Part shown: positions 35,680 through 45,485 of the stretch, piece after piece
Numbering within the stretch: the stretch's first letter is position 1
Layout of the letters: every line of letters starts with the position of its first letter
Assembly: GCA_005223125.1 (NCBI GenBank)
Contig: NJBH01000017.1
Location: 1-64,000 of the forward strand
Length of the DNA stretch: 64,000 bases
Reading direction: 5' to 3'
From: Promethearchaeota archaeon Loki_b32
Lineage (GTDB): Archaea; Asgardarchaeota; Lokiarchaeia; Sigyniarchaeales; SOKP01
Made by a program: the position numbers and the translations under genes
Notes under the pieces: generated by a model
What the model was told of the DNA's origin: nothing
The model's input: the letters and a program-made list of their open reading frames with translations, nothing else
Databases searched by the model: none

Positions 35680-36664
35680 ATAGTAGTTATAAGAGGACAA
35701 CCACGCAATGGTGTTGGATTTAAAAAGAAATTTTTTTTTCTTAATTTTTTTATTTGAGGAAATATTCGGCTATTGAAATATAAAGTAATTGTATAAGTAA
35801 GTTTTTTGAGAATATTTAATATTTTTTGAATAGAATTTTAGTTTAAGTTCTAGAAAATCAACAGATAAATTGCTAACAAAATTAAGATTGTACCATTTAT
35901 TATCCTTAAATGAGTTCGATATTTCAATTGAAATTCTTTGATATTTGATGATTTTATACCTAAACAAATCAAAATTAACACATCTACGATAAGGTTAATC
36001 ATTCTTATCAAATACACAGTAATAAAAACCATTATTAATGGATTATTTCTAAAAGAGATTTTAATAAAGCTAAACAGATAGGGCTAAAATGTTAGATTAT
36101 AATCAAAACATAGCTAATTTATACTAAAAAACTATAGAATGCCGAATTTTTTTCTAAAAAGTCTTTTACAAGGTTTTTTATTTTTTCTGGGATGTTATAC
36201 TTTTACTTTATTCTTTATTACATTCTATTTCTGTTATACACCAATAAAAATTAATAGTTCTGCAAATGTATATGAAAAAAAAAGGAGAAATTTATTACTA
36301 ATTATAAAAAATTGATACATAATATAGAAAAAAAAAGATAACTTAAAATTATTCCAGAAAGTAATCCAATAAAGATTTCCCAAAACTTTCTTCATTCTTC
36401 ATTTAATATTAGTGATATGCCAAAAACACTTAACATTAACATTTACTTTATGAATTTACATGGTGATATCCCTTTTATAAACACAGATACAAAAGCTATA
36501 ACAATCTTAACATCAGTCATATTCAATAATTTAATTATTCATACATTCCATTTTACATAACGTAAAAAATCGCAAAATATAATATTAAGCCAAATATTTT
36601 TTTTTTCAACCTCAAAGTTCAAAATATTAACATTTTCAAAATAGCTTTTAAATTTGTAAAAATT
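35680..36664. other. About 1 kb with only small or decayed reading frames
   Basis: No gene of normal size. Visible are a minus-strand frame at 35850-36032 (60 residues, two hydrophobic stretches), a plus-strand frame at 36139-36315 listed separately, and a plus-strand open frame of about 70 codons ending at 36560 whose first ATG is at 36417. Together they suggest either small membrane proteins or the remains of a lost gene. No tRNA, CRISPR or inverted repeats were seen. Confidence 0.35.
36139..36315 (+). CDS. Possible small membrane protein (58 residues)
   Basis: The frame begins MPNFFLKSLLQGFLFFLGCY, continues as one or two hydrophobic segments up to ITFYFCYTPIKIN, and ends with a basic tail (EKKRRNLLLIIKN). 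AT-rich DNA easily yields Phe/Leu/Ile-rich frames, so the hydrophobicity alone proves little. No ribosome site is visible. Confidence 0.2.
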   Translation: MPNFFLKSLLQGFLFFLGCYTFTLFFITFYFCYTPIKINSSANVYEKKRRNLLLIIKN

Positions 36665-38035
36665 ATGATTCCATTATCTGGTTTGAAATGGGGATTTTTA
36701 GAAATATTTTATTTAATTATTATTTTTATTGTAGGCTTTCTAATTACTTACTTAACCCTCCCATACATAATCAAATTGATGAAAAAAAAGAATTTTGTTG
36801 GATATGACATCCATAAGAATGCTCAACCAGAAATTGCCGAGTCTGGAGGTATTAGTATAGTTATTGGTTTTTCTATTACTTCAATATTCGTAATTATATT
36901 TTTTCCTAATTTCATAAATGAAACCATTGTCTTTTTATTAACTGTTTTGATAGCAGGAGCTATTGGATTTATCGATGATAGAAAAAAACTCAGATCACGT
37001 TACAAAATAATATTATCAATTTTTTCTGGTACAACTATTTTTTTTGCTAATTTAATTGGTTTTATTACAATAACCTCACCAACTATTCCCTTCCTCGATC
37101 AAACTCGAATGACAATTATTTATCCTTTCTTAGTTCCCATTATTGTAGCTGTTTTTACCAATACAGTAAATATGCTAGAAGGTTACAATGGCGAGGGTTC
37201 AGGAACGTGTTTAATCGCGGTCTGTTTTCTTTTTATATGTAGTTTAATATGGAATTCTACTGAGGGAGTGATTTTTACAATTCCAGTCATAGCAGTACTA
37301 ATTCCTTTTTTCATATATAATAAATTTCCAGCAAAAATATTTCCTGGAGATATAGGTACATTAAGTATGGGTGCAATGATTGCATGCATTATGTTATTTG
37401 GGTCATTGGAAGTTGCCACTTTTTGTGCTCTTTTAATTCATATATTCAACAGTTTTTATTATATTTATTCTGTACGTGGGTTTTTTGAGAGCAGTGATAT
37501 TAAAGGCAGTAAAGAAGATATAATCTTACTCGAAGATGATCGAATTAAAGCTTCAGATCAAAAAGATGCAGCATTAACATTGCCTAGATTAATATTAGCA
37601 AAAGGGCCATTAACAGAACCAGAATTAATAAAAAACTTTTATGCTATTTCAATAATATGTGGTTTTTTTTCCATTCTCTCTATCTTACTCATGCAATACA
37701 GTTTAGGGAACCTAAATATCTACATCTTAATTATTACTTTAATCGTTCTTTTAGCTCCAACTATTTTCATATTATATAAATTCCCCAGAATTCAAGGAAT
37801 AATTTTTCTGATGATGGTCCTATTAATTTCTATTTTGTCATTCCTAATATTTATTGAAGCTGTAATTATGCCACTTCCTTTTGAAGATGTAAACCTAGGG
37901 ATAATAAGTATTCCAATTCATCTATTAATTTCCTTTATACTAATGATTCCTATATTGTTATTATGGTATCTAATTACAATAAAGTATTTCTGGATTGAAA
38001 TTGATAAGATGAATAAAATCGAAACCCAAAATTAA
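36665..38035 (+). CDS. UDP-GlcNAc-1-phosphate:lipid phosphotransferase (GPT/AglH/MraY family)
   Basis: A 456-residue polytopic enzyme of the polyprenyl-phosphate N-acetylhexosamine-1-phosphate transferase family. The conserved loops are present: AESGGISIVIGF, the aspartate pair in GAIGFIDDRKKLRSRYKI, NTVNMLEGYNG, and FPAKIFPGDIGTLSMGAMIA, which resembles the ARVFVGDT site of eukaryotic DPAGT1. About ten membrane helices are visible. It would transfer GlcNAc-1-P (or a similar sugar phosphate) to dolichyl phosphate, the first step of N-glycan assembly. It lies 2.5 kb from the ribophorin I-like gene on the same strand, which supports a glycosylation role. Confidence 0.88.
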   Translation: MIPLSGLKWGFLEIFYLIIIFIVGFLITYLTLPYIIKLMKKKNFVGYDIHKNAQPEIAESGGISIVIGFSITSIFVIIFFPNFINETIVFLLTVLIAGAIGFIDDRKKLRSRYKIILSIFSGTTIFFANLIGFITITSPTIPFLDQTRMTIIYPFLVPIIVAVFTNTVNMLEGYNGEGSGTCLIAVCFLFICSLIWNSTEGVIFTIPVIAVLIPFFIYNKFPAKIFPGDIGTLSMGAMIACIMLFGSLEVATFCALLIHIFNSFYYIYSVRGFFESSDIKGSKEDIILLEDDRIKASDQKDAALTLPRLILAKGPLTEPELIKNFYAISIICGFFSILSILLMQYSLGNLNIYILIITLIVLLAPTIFILYKFPRIQGIIFLMMVLLISILSFLIFIEAVIMPLPFEDVNLGIISIPIHLLISFILMIPILLLWYLITIKYFWIEIDKMNKIETQN

Positions 38036-38074
38036 ATAAAGTAATCTATTAATTGACAAATTAATTAAAAAAAC

Positions 38075-40636
38075 TTGTTAAATGTTAAGGTATTTTCTTT
38101 GAAAAAAAAAATTAGATATTTACTTTTATTTTCTTATCCCTTTTATTCAATTGGAATTTTTTTAATAGTAAATTCATTTATATTAAAGTTTAATTTATTA
38201 ACACTTCTAACTGATTGGACATTTTTAATAACTTTTGTTCTCTATTTATTAACTATTGAAGAATTTCTGCAATGGGCTAAAAATGGTAAAAGAAGTGAAA
38301 TGAGTGATATTGTCGCAATATTTTTTTTCTTTTTTCTCATTTTTTTCTTTTCAAAAGATTTTCTAACGTCAATAATGGGCGCATTCTCAATATATTTATG
38401 GATAGGGATATTTGAATTAAAGGATTATCCTATAATTAATAAAATTTTAATAATCTCTCTAATAACTTATAATGTTATTTTTGTTGCTGGTCTTTTTTCT
38501 TACTATTTAGGAGATCCAGTTTATATTAATACTAGTTTTGCGTTTTCTTTCTGGATAATCCTTATTCTAGGATTTTTGTTATTTGGAAGAAAATACATAA
38601 TTGTCTGGCGATTTATGAGCCCTGCATATTTAACCTTATTTCTTTATATTATAGCATGGCTAGCTGTTGTATTTATTAACCAATATACTCCACTAACTTT
38701 TATTGTAGATAGACCTATTGGTTCTAGTGAATTCAAGATTACTGACCTCTTTTTTAATGTCTATTTTATATTAATTGCAGTTAATTGGGGAATTTATTTC
38801 GTATCAGGATTCATTTTGGATAAATTACTCGGAATTCATAAAGTAAGAGATGAAAATCTATTGAAGATCATAAATAAATTAAAAGTTGATATTGGAATTA
38901 AAGGAAAAGTTAAAGTGGGTTTTGGAAAATATCCCATATTAAATGCTATGGCTTACGGCTCTGTATTTGATAAACGAATTGCTATTATAGCTGATGATAT
39001 AAATCAAATTCCTGAAGATGAATTGAAAGGCATTGTGGCTCATGAATTAGCCCACACAAAAGGAAAACATACTCTTATTTTAACTTTAATTACTTCTGTT
39101 GATCTTTTTGTAAGAATGTTTCTTGGTATTCCTGCTACATACTATGATTATACTTTTGGAAATCCCCAGCTTCCAATGATATACTTTATCATTTTAAATT
39201 TAGCGATATATATAATTCTTTTTATATTTGTAAGAATTTTAGAAGGAAAGGCAGATTTAAAAGCAAAGAAAGCTGGATATGCAAATGAGCTTGCCAAAGC
39301 TCTTTATACCTTAGAAAGTTTTTATTCATCTGGTCGAGAAATTGGATTGAACACTATGCTTTTAAGTGAAGAAAAAATCACAAAAGATAACCAACTATTG
39401 GATTATATGAGTACAGCAATTTATTTAAATCGTTCAATGATAAAACCGTCAAGAGGATCACTTTTGGCTAATTTAATTAATTCTCATCCTCCTAGTTATT
39501 ATAGGATTGCAGCAATTTTAGGTAATGAATTAAAACCTATTAAGGAAGCAATTCTTCCATTTATATGTCTAAAAAAATCTAAGCAAAAAAAATATGCAAA
39601 AAAATTTGAAGAAGCAAGAGTAAAATTTAAAATCTTAGCAAATAATAAATTTAAGGTTTTTTTTAAAATTGATGATATTTCTTTCTTAATGGAGTCACTT
39701 AAAGGAAAAGAATTATATAAATTTAAAATTCAAAAGGACTTCATCTTTAGAAATCTAATTACAGATGAAATCATTGTTGGTAAATTAATTGATGTCCAAT
39801 CTATTGATAATATTACAGATCCTATCCAATTTGTTATTCACAATTTAAAAACAATTCAAAATATTATCTTAAGTCCATCTTTATATTCACACAATCAATA
39901 TGATTTGAATGGAGAGTACTTCTTGAAAAAAAATGCACCTTTTGAATTAATTGATATTAAATTGAATGAAAATAATAAAGATGGATATTATCTTTTCTTG
40001 GACAATAATAATAATAAGATCCAAAAACCTCTTGTTAAAACGAAATTACCAAATTCTCACTTTTTTTTTAAGAATTTTAAAGATCATGAAGTTTTTCTTA
40101 AAATTAAAGGAGAATTAAAAGTTTTTAAATGTATAAATATAAGTACAGCAATAAAATTAGGTGACTTTAAATTAACAATTATAGATAATGATAATCAAGA
40201 TGCGAAACTGGTTAATTATTCTCTTAGTGAATTAATAATTCGCCCGAAAAAAATTTACTTAGCTATTAGCAAAAGCTCTATTTCTCGAAAATCTGAAGTA
40301 AATGTAATGAAGTGGTTATCAAAAAAAAAGTTACAAACATTTATATATCTTAAAAAACCTGTTAATAATTTAGAAATTGGTAATATTCAGAAGATAGACT
40401 TTCATTCTCAGGATTTCAAGAAAGGTACTCTTAAGAGCATGAAGAAAAGAGAAGATGAAATATCAATCAATAACGTTTTTGGGAAGAACATAAAGATACC
40501 TTATAATAAATTAGAATTGATAAGTTTTGAATATAATACAGCAATGATACAACTAAAATCATCAACAAGCTTTTCGAGTCGTTTAGGGTATAGAATATTG
40601 AAGAAATTCAAACCAGATAGAATAATCATGACTTAA
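38075..40636 (+). CDS. M48-family membrane metalloprotease with long C-terminal extension
   Basis: An 853-residue protein. The first 260 residues hold about eight membrane helices. The protease site is HELAH (H323-H327) in GIVAHELAHTKGKHT, with the third ligand expected in RILEGKADLKAKKAG, as in HtpX/Ste24-type peptidases. Preceding text (KRIAIIADDINQIPEDELKGI) also fits M48. After about residue 490 comes a 360-residue soluble part, lysine- and isoleucine-rich, with no recognised domain. The start is TTG at 38075; TTG at 38099 is an alternative. It could act in membrane-protein quality control. The C-terminal extension is unusual for HtpX, which is about 290 residues. Confidence 0.85.
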   Translation: MLNVKVFSLKKKIRYLLLFSYPFYSIGIFLIVNSFILKFNLLTLLTDWTFLITFVLYLLTIEEFLQWAKNGKRSEMSDIVAIFFFFFLIFFFSKDFLTSIMGAFSIYLWIGIFELKDYPIINKILIISLITYNVIFVAGLFSYYLGDPVYINTSFAFSFWIILILGFLLFGRKYIIVWRFMSPAYLTLFLYIIAWLAVVFINQYTPLTFIVDRPIGSSEFKITDLFFNVYFILIAVNWGIYFVSGFILDKLLGIHKVRDENLLKIINKLKVDIGIKGKVKVGFGKYPILNAMAYGSVFDKRIAIIADDINQIPEDELKGIVAHELAHTKGKHTLILTLITSVDLFVRMFLGIPATYYDYTFGNPQLPMIYFIILNLAIYIILFIFVRILEGKADLKAKKAGYANELAKALYTLESFYSSGREIGLNTMLLSEEKITKDNQLLDYMSTAIYLNRSMIKPSRGSLLANLINSHPPSYYRIAAILGNELKPIKEAILPFICLKKSKQKKYAKKFEEARVKFKILANNKFKVFFKIDDISFLMESLKGKELYKFKIQKDFIFRNLITDEIIVGKLIDVQSIDNITDPIQFVIHNLKTIQNIILSPSLYSHNQYDLNGEYFLKKNAPFELIDIKLNENNKDGYYLFLDNNNNKIQKPLVKTKLPNSHFFFKNFKDHEVFLKIKGELKVFKCINISTAIKLGDFKLTIIDNDNQDAKLVNYSLSELIIRPKKIYLAISKSSISRKSEVNVMKWLSKKKLQTFIYLKKPVNNLEIGNIQKIDFHSQDFKKGTLKSMKKREDEISINNVFGKNIKIPYNKLELISFEYNTAMIQLKSSTSFSSRLGYRILKKFKPDRIIMT

Positions 40637-40665
40637 AAAAATTTAATATAAATGTCTCTTTCAAA

Positions 40666-41607
40666 ATGCTTATAATGGTTAGCAAGATAAAAAGTATCTT
40701 CCATCTTTTAAGGATTCGGCAATATTATAAAAATGTACTGGTTTTTGTTGGATTTTTTTTTAGTAAACAATTGTTTGAAATAAAGCTTTATTTTCCTTTA
40801 ATACTCGGATTTGTACTATTATGTTGTGCCTCATCACTTAATTATATAATTAATGATATCAGAGATATTAAAAAAGATAGATCACATCCAGAAAAGATGA
40901 AAAAAAAACCCCTTGCTTCTGGTGAGATCTCTGTTTATTTTGCTCTAATTATAATACTCTTACTATCTGCTATAATTATTTTCTTTTTGATTTTTGTAAT
41001 CCCAAATTTGGGTTTTATCACGATGATTGTCTTTTTAATCATTTCAGGTCAACTTTATAATCATCTTTTTAAAAGGTATGCTTTTATTGACATAATTATT
41101 TTATCTACTGGATACTTATGGAGAGCATTAGCCGGTTGTATGATAATTGAGGAATTTGTTTCTGCTTGGTTATTTTTAGCCATATTTGAAGTAGCTATGT
41201 TTTTAAGTATAGCCAAACGAAAAAGTGATTTAGAGTTTCTCGGAAAGGATAAAGCTATTGAACATAAAAAAATATATGATCAATATTCTGGTAGATTATT
41301 AGATCAATTTCATATTTTAATAGCAGGTTCATTGTTTATGACTTATTCACTTTATCTAATTCTAATTTTTAATTTAGATGAACCTGGAATTGCCACAGTT
41401 TATGAATATATCTCAATTTTTACAATACCAATTTCACTTTATATAATCATGAGATATATGTATTTAACGTCAGCTAAACCTAAAATTGCTCGTAACCCTG
41501 AAAAAGCTTTTTTCGACAAAGGAATCATAATAGCTGGATTTACACTATTTATAATTCTATTTTTTTCTTTTTACTTTGATAAAATTGTCGAAATGTTAAA
41601 TTTATAA
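40666..41607 (+). CDS. UbiA-family prenyltransferase, DPPR-synthase-like
   Basis: A 313-residue polytopic membrane protein. The signature reads LRIRQYYKNVLVFVGFFFSK and then NYIINDIRDIKKDRSHPEKM, followed by KPLASG; the Asp-rich NDxxDxxxDxxHPxK motif binds the diphosphate of the prenyl donor with Mg2+. This form is closest to decaprenyl-phosphate phosphoribosyltransferase-type UbiA proteins, which make lipid-linked sugar carriers, though archaeal UbiA enzymes also make ether lipids and quinones. About eight helices are visible. It follows the M48 gene by 29 bases and so probably shares its transcript. Confidence 0.85.
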   Translation: MLIMVSKIKSIFHLLRIRQYYKNVLVFVGFFFSKQLFEIKLYFPLILGFVLLCCASSLNYIINDIRDIKKDRSHPEKMKKKPLASGEISVYFALIIILLLSAIIIFFLIFVIPNLGFITMIVFLIISGQLYNHLFKRYAFIDIIILSTGYLWRALAGCMIIEEFVSAWLFLAIFEVAMFLSIAKRKSDLEFLGKDKAIEHKKIYDQYSGRLLDQFHILIAGSLFMTYSLYLILIFNLDEPGIATVYEYISIFTIPISLYIIMRYMYLTSAKPKIARNPEKAFFDKGIIIAGFTLFIILFFSFYFDKIVEMLNL

Positions 41608-41923
41608 CAAATTCCTTCCTTTTCTTCCCATCATTTCACTTTTATTAATTTTTAATTAAAATTTTAATAAAGACTACAAGTTAGAATTTCTACTAAAATG
41701 ATGGATTTAATTCGATATTAGGTTTTATTTAGGCAAAACATTAAAAAATAGAAAATTTTGAAATTTTCACGTTTGAAAAGCAACTTATCAATCTAATGTG
41801 ATTTCAAAAAACAATAGAAAAAAAAAGATAAAACTTATAAGTTTACAAAATCAAAAACATATTTAACAACACATCTAATAAAAATTAAAAAAAAAAACAC
41901 ATAAAATATTAAGTGATTTTAAT
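41608..41923. other. Upstream region of the ABC transporter binding-protein gene
   Basis: A 316-base gap without a reading frame. The AT-rich run ACTTATAAGTTT near 41835 is the best TATA-like element, about 90 bases before the ATG at 41924. A T-rich run after 41610 may end the upstream transcript. No operator-like repeats were seen. Confidence 0.35.
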
Positions 41924-43747
41924 ATGGAAATGGAAAAGAAAAATTTAGCCATAATTGTTTTAGCTATTGCTCTTGCTGCTTCAGGAGTTGGTAATATTAT
42001 CCTTGGAATAATGACTGGTGCGATTCAAGTAGAAGCTGAGAAAAAATTAACATTAGTTTATGGATGGGCATCAAACCCAGCGGCTCTTGATCCTGTTGAT
42101 ACGTGGGACGTACCTTCCCATATTATGCAACATCAAAGTACACAATCTCTTGTTGAATACAACCTATCAACTCATCCTGATTATGAAATAATGAATGTGC
42201 TTTGTACAGACTATGTTTGGGAAAGTGATACTAGAATCAGCTTCGCAATAAGAACTGGTGTACTATTCCATGATGGAACATTAATGACTGCCGAAGATGT
42301 TAAATGGAATTTTGAAAGAGTTAATTATTTCGCTAACGTGACAGGGACTCTTCCAGCTAGTGACACATCTTGGACAGGATTTTGTGCCTCATTATTCTAC
42401 CATACTGATGGAACTCCTATCTTTGCCAGTTTTGAAGCAAATGATGCTGTAGATGCCTACAATTTCACAATAGTTTTAAGTAAACCTTTCGGAGCTTTAT
42501 TAGATTTACTCTGTTTTGGTGCAACTAATATTTTGTCACCTGAGTCTACTCCTAGATATACGTATTTATCTTTAGCTGAAGATGATATAGTTGGTACTGG
42601 TGCTTATGATTATCAACACTTTTGGAGAGATCTGGAAGCAAGATTTGATAGGTTTGATGACTACTGGGGTCCTGCACCTTATTTTGAAGAGGTAGTAATG
42701 AGAATCATTGAAGATGATACAGGTAGAATGAATGCGGGTTTAACTAAAATATTTGATTATGTTGGAGGGGTCACAAAAATATATATCGATAGATATAAAG
42801 CTGAAGCAGACTTTCATGTAGAAGATGTTGGTGAAGATCTCTGTTACTTCTATTTAGAAATTTACTGTGGTCCAAGAGATATTCTTGGTAATATGACAAT
42901 TCCGGGCAATTATCAATACCAGAAAAATCCTGCATACTTAAGACGAGCTCTAGCATTAGCGATTAACTATACATATATTTATGAAGAAATTCTAGCTGGA
43001 TATGCTGTTGAAGGAACTACAGCAGTTCCTCGACAAATGCCTGGACATAATGCATCAGTTGTACAAGCCAGTGACTCTAGCTTCACATGGGTAGCCAATG
43101 TCGTAAAAGCAAGAGAAATTCTGATAGCTAACGCCGCTGATATAGAAGATCGTGGTGGCATGCCTGCAGTTGACATTGAGGCACTTGATCCCAATAATGA
43201 TGCTCAATGGATTGATTTAACAAATATCCTTGGAAGAAAACTTGAAATAAACAGACATTTTGGAAGTACCACCAACAAACGAGTAAATCAATTAATGACT
43301 GACAACTTTGATCTGCTTGGAATTGAAATGGATGAATCTATAAGAGAGTGGGGTGTCTATTTAGACGTAGGTGAAAACACACCTTGGATAATGGATATTG
43401 GATATATAGGATGGTGCCCAGATTATTTAAATCCATTCAATATGATTGATCCATTATTCAATTTAGCTTCTGGCTCATGCTTTTCACGGATTAACGATAC
43501 TAGTCCTGGTGGATTAACTGACTTGATGAATACGGCCGCAGCTGAAGGTGATTATAACATACAACTTGGATATTATATGGATATCCAATCATTAATTTAT
43601 GACATAAACCGCCCAATAAATCCAGCAAGCCACTGTCATATCTCAGGTTGGGTGTACTTAGTACAACAAACCCATTTAAAAACCTTAAAGGGAGTCCAAT
43701 ACAACGTTATGACAATGGTTGAATTTGCTCACTGGTACAGGGAATAA
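41924..43747 (+). CDS. Peptide/nickel ABC transporter substrate-binding protein (SBP family 5)
   Basis: A 607-residue extracellular binding protein. An N-terminal hydrophobic helix (NLAIIVLAIALAASGVGNIILGIMTG) acts as signal or membrane anchor; no lipobox cysteine follows it. The mature part has the family-5 pattern: NPAALDPVDTWDVPSHIMQHQ, then LMTAEDVKWNFERVNYF, and NAGLTKIFDY, LRRALALAINYTYIYEEI. The rest is over 500 residues, usual for oligopeptide/dipeptide binding proteins. Base composition is slightly less AT-rich than its neighbours. Its permease and ATPase genes lie 3.8 kb away beyond two insertion elements, so the operon seems split by transposition. Confidence 0.92.
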   Translation: MEMEKKNLAIIVLAIALAASGVGNIILGIMTGAIQVEAEKKLTLVYGWASNPAALDPVDTWDVPSHIMQHQSTQSLVEYNLSTHPDYEIMNVLCTDYVWESDTRISFAIRTGVLFHDGTLMTAEDVKWNFERVNYFANVTGTLPASDTSWTGFCASLFYHTDGTPIFASFEANDAVDAYNFTIVLSKPFGALLDLLCFGATNILSPESTPRYTYLSLAEDDIVGTGAYDYQHFWRDLEARFDRFDDYWGPAPYFEEVVMRIIEDDTGRMNAGLTKIFDYVGGVTKIYIDRYKAEADFHVEDVGEDLCYFYLEIYCGPRDILGNMTIPGNYQYQKNPAYLRRALALAINYTYIYEEILAGYAVEGTTAVPRQMPGHNASVVQASDSSFTWVANVVKAREILIANAADIEDRGGMPAVDIEALDPNNDAQWIDLTNILGRKLEINRHFGSTTNKRVNQLMTDNFDLLGIEMDESIREWGVYLDVGENTPWIMDIGYIGWCPDYLNPFNMIDPLFNLASGSCFSRINDTSPGGLTDLMNTAAAEGDYNIQLGYYMDIQSLIYDINRPINPASHCHISGWVYLVQQTHLKTLKGVQYNVMTMVEFAHWYRE

Positions 43748-43892
43748 AACTAAATGGCTATAAAAGCAAATATATTTAAATGTTATTATAAAAATTTAAT
43801 TAACATTTTTTTTTTTTACTTTATTCAGTATCTAAGTATTTATTTTTTTTCTTTTTATTTTTTATGGTCGGTACACCGACATTATTTGGAAT

Positions 43893-45200
43893 TTATCCGA
43901 TCACCCCCTGTGATTTTTTCTCCAATGAAAAGGCTAATTGTGTTAACAAATCATTGTTTCGATTTAAGGTCCAACCTTTAGTGCTCGATGGTTTTTTTCC
44001 TAAGTTTTTAAGCAATTTTTTGTTAATTTTCCACGAGTTGTAAAGGAGCATCCTAACCAACATGTCTAAATATCTCACATTATCGTGGTTTGATTTCCAT
44101 CGACGATTTATTCGATTTAAGTCGGAAAATCCCGTCTCAATATTCCATCGTTTACGATAAAATCGAGAAGTGCGGGATGCCCAAGAGCTTTGTTTTCCTT
44201 TAGGCTTCCGCGTGGTCATAATAACGAAGATTTTTTTCCGAGCATCTTCAATGGTAAGTTCGCCTTTCCTGACGGCCCTTTTGAGTCCCAATAAAGAATA
44301 TCCTCTTTTTGCGTTAAATATTAGGTAGACCTCCTGTACACATTTATGTCTCCCCCCCGGAGTAGTAGAGAATTTATAAGCGCGGGTTCTACCACTTCTA
44401 CCGCTTAAATATTCTTCGACCATCTTTTTTATTTTTTTGTACATCTTAGCAGGGATTAAACTATCACCTCCCATCGATTTTACCTCATCTATAAGCTCGG
44501 CACGATAAAATTCGCGATCCATCATGACGAAGTCAAACTCAAAACCAATATCAAACAAATGAAACAAGAAATCATTGATGAGGGGTATTTTAGACTGCCC
44601 TTTTGCTACATGCTCTAATCCTGCAAAGAGTTGGGTGTTTCGAGAAAAAATCGAAAATCCAAGATAATGACGCATTTTCTTCGTGCCCTTCTGCCGATTT
44701 GTACCTTTTATCATATTATCTTCCCTTTTCCCGTAATATGGATGCTCTGTAAAGTCAATTAAAACACTTACTTTCTGGGAGATGATTTTCTTATCAATAG
44801 CTTCTTTTAATTGAAAGTCCAGGCACTTACGTAAGATTGTGCGTGCTTTAGTCAGTCCAATTCTGCGTAGATATTTGTTTACTTCGGTTTGATGCGGTAT
44901 CATGCGTTTTCTCCTGCCATCCGCAAAAATTCTTCGCCTTCCTCTTTTACGGCTTAATTGATACTCGTTGAGCATTTCACTGGTGTCACGAATTGATCTA
45001 CCAATAATTTCTGAGAAAAAGAACACCTTAAGAAAGTCTAAATCCTCATATCTCAAGTTTCTAGCCTTTTTGGTTCGCCACATGCGAGATATAATTTCAT
45101 CACAAAACTTTTTAAAAAATGCGAGAATACTATCATTAGAGAGAAGTGATTTAATTCCTAATCCACGAAGTGGAGGCGGAAATATTTCTTGTAGTAGCAT
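43893..45200 (-). mobile_element. Insertion sequence with intact IS4/IS5-like DDE transposase
   Basis: A single 435-residue transposase frame on the minus strand. The DDE acids are plausible as D in VLIDFTEHPYYGK, D in FDFVMMDREFYRAELID and E in FYRKRWNIETGFSDLNRINRRW, the last matching the Y-x-R/K-W-x-I-E motif of IS4-type transposases. The gene is clearly richer in G+C than its surroundings, a sign of recent arrival. I could not fix terminal inverted repeats. A perfect 6-base palindrome pair (GTCGGT-AC-ACCGAC) at 43867-43880 sits just beyond the stop codon, and a partial match (TCGGTTATAAACC on the other strand) lies near 45235-45250, so these may mark the ends. Confidence 0.85.
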
Positions 45201-45366
45201 ACATAAATATTATCGCTTCTTTCTAATAAACTTTGTGGTTTATAACCGAAATTATTAAATATAATAATAGAATATTTAATAATAAAAAATTGGATACAGA
45301 ATTGAATGGGACAAACTGTAGTTCAAAAGATTTTAGAGTTTAAAATCCTTTGCTACTGTTTATTGT

Positions 45367-45411
45367 TATTTGTAATATTATTTTGTCAGTATTTGTAATA
45401 TTATTTTGTCA
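45367..45411. repeat. 22-base direct repeat, two copies
   Basis: Units at 45367-45388 and 45390-45411, separated by one base. Each runs TATTTGTAATATTATTTTGT then CA. The repeat sits between the two insertion elements, near the 3' side of the decayed transposase, and may be part of an element end. Confidence 0.6.
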
Positions 45412-45485
45412 CTCTTCGACTAATTTTATTTGTTGTATATTGTACATATTATTTTGATTAAAATAAAAAAAAAGAGATTTTAGCA

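Noticed and set aside
43754-43981. 75-codon plus-strand frame after the binding-protein gene
   Set aside because: Phe/Tyr-rich with no family resemblance; its second half runs antisense to the transposase 3' end.
43867-45250. Exact terminal inverted repeats for the intact IS
   Set aside because: Only a short partial match (TCGGT...ACC) could be found by eye at the two ends, not enough to define boundaries or a target-site duplication.
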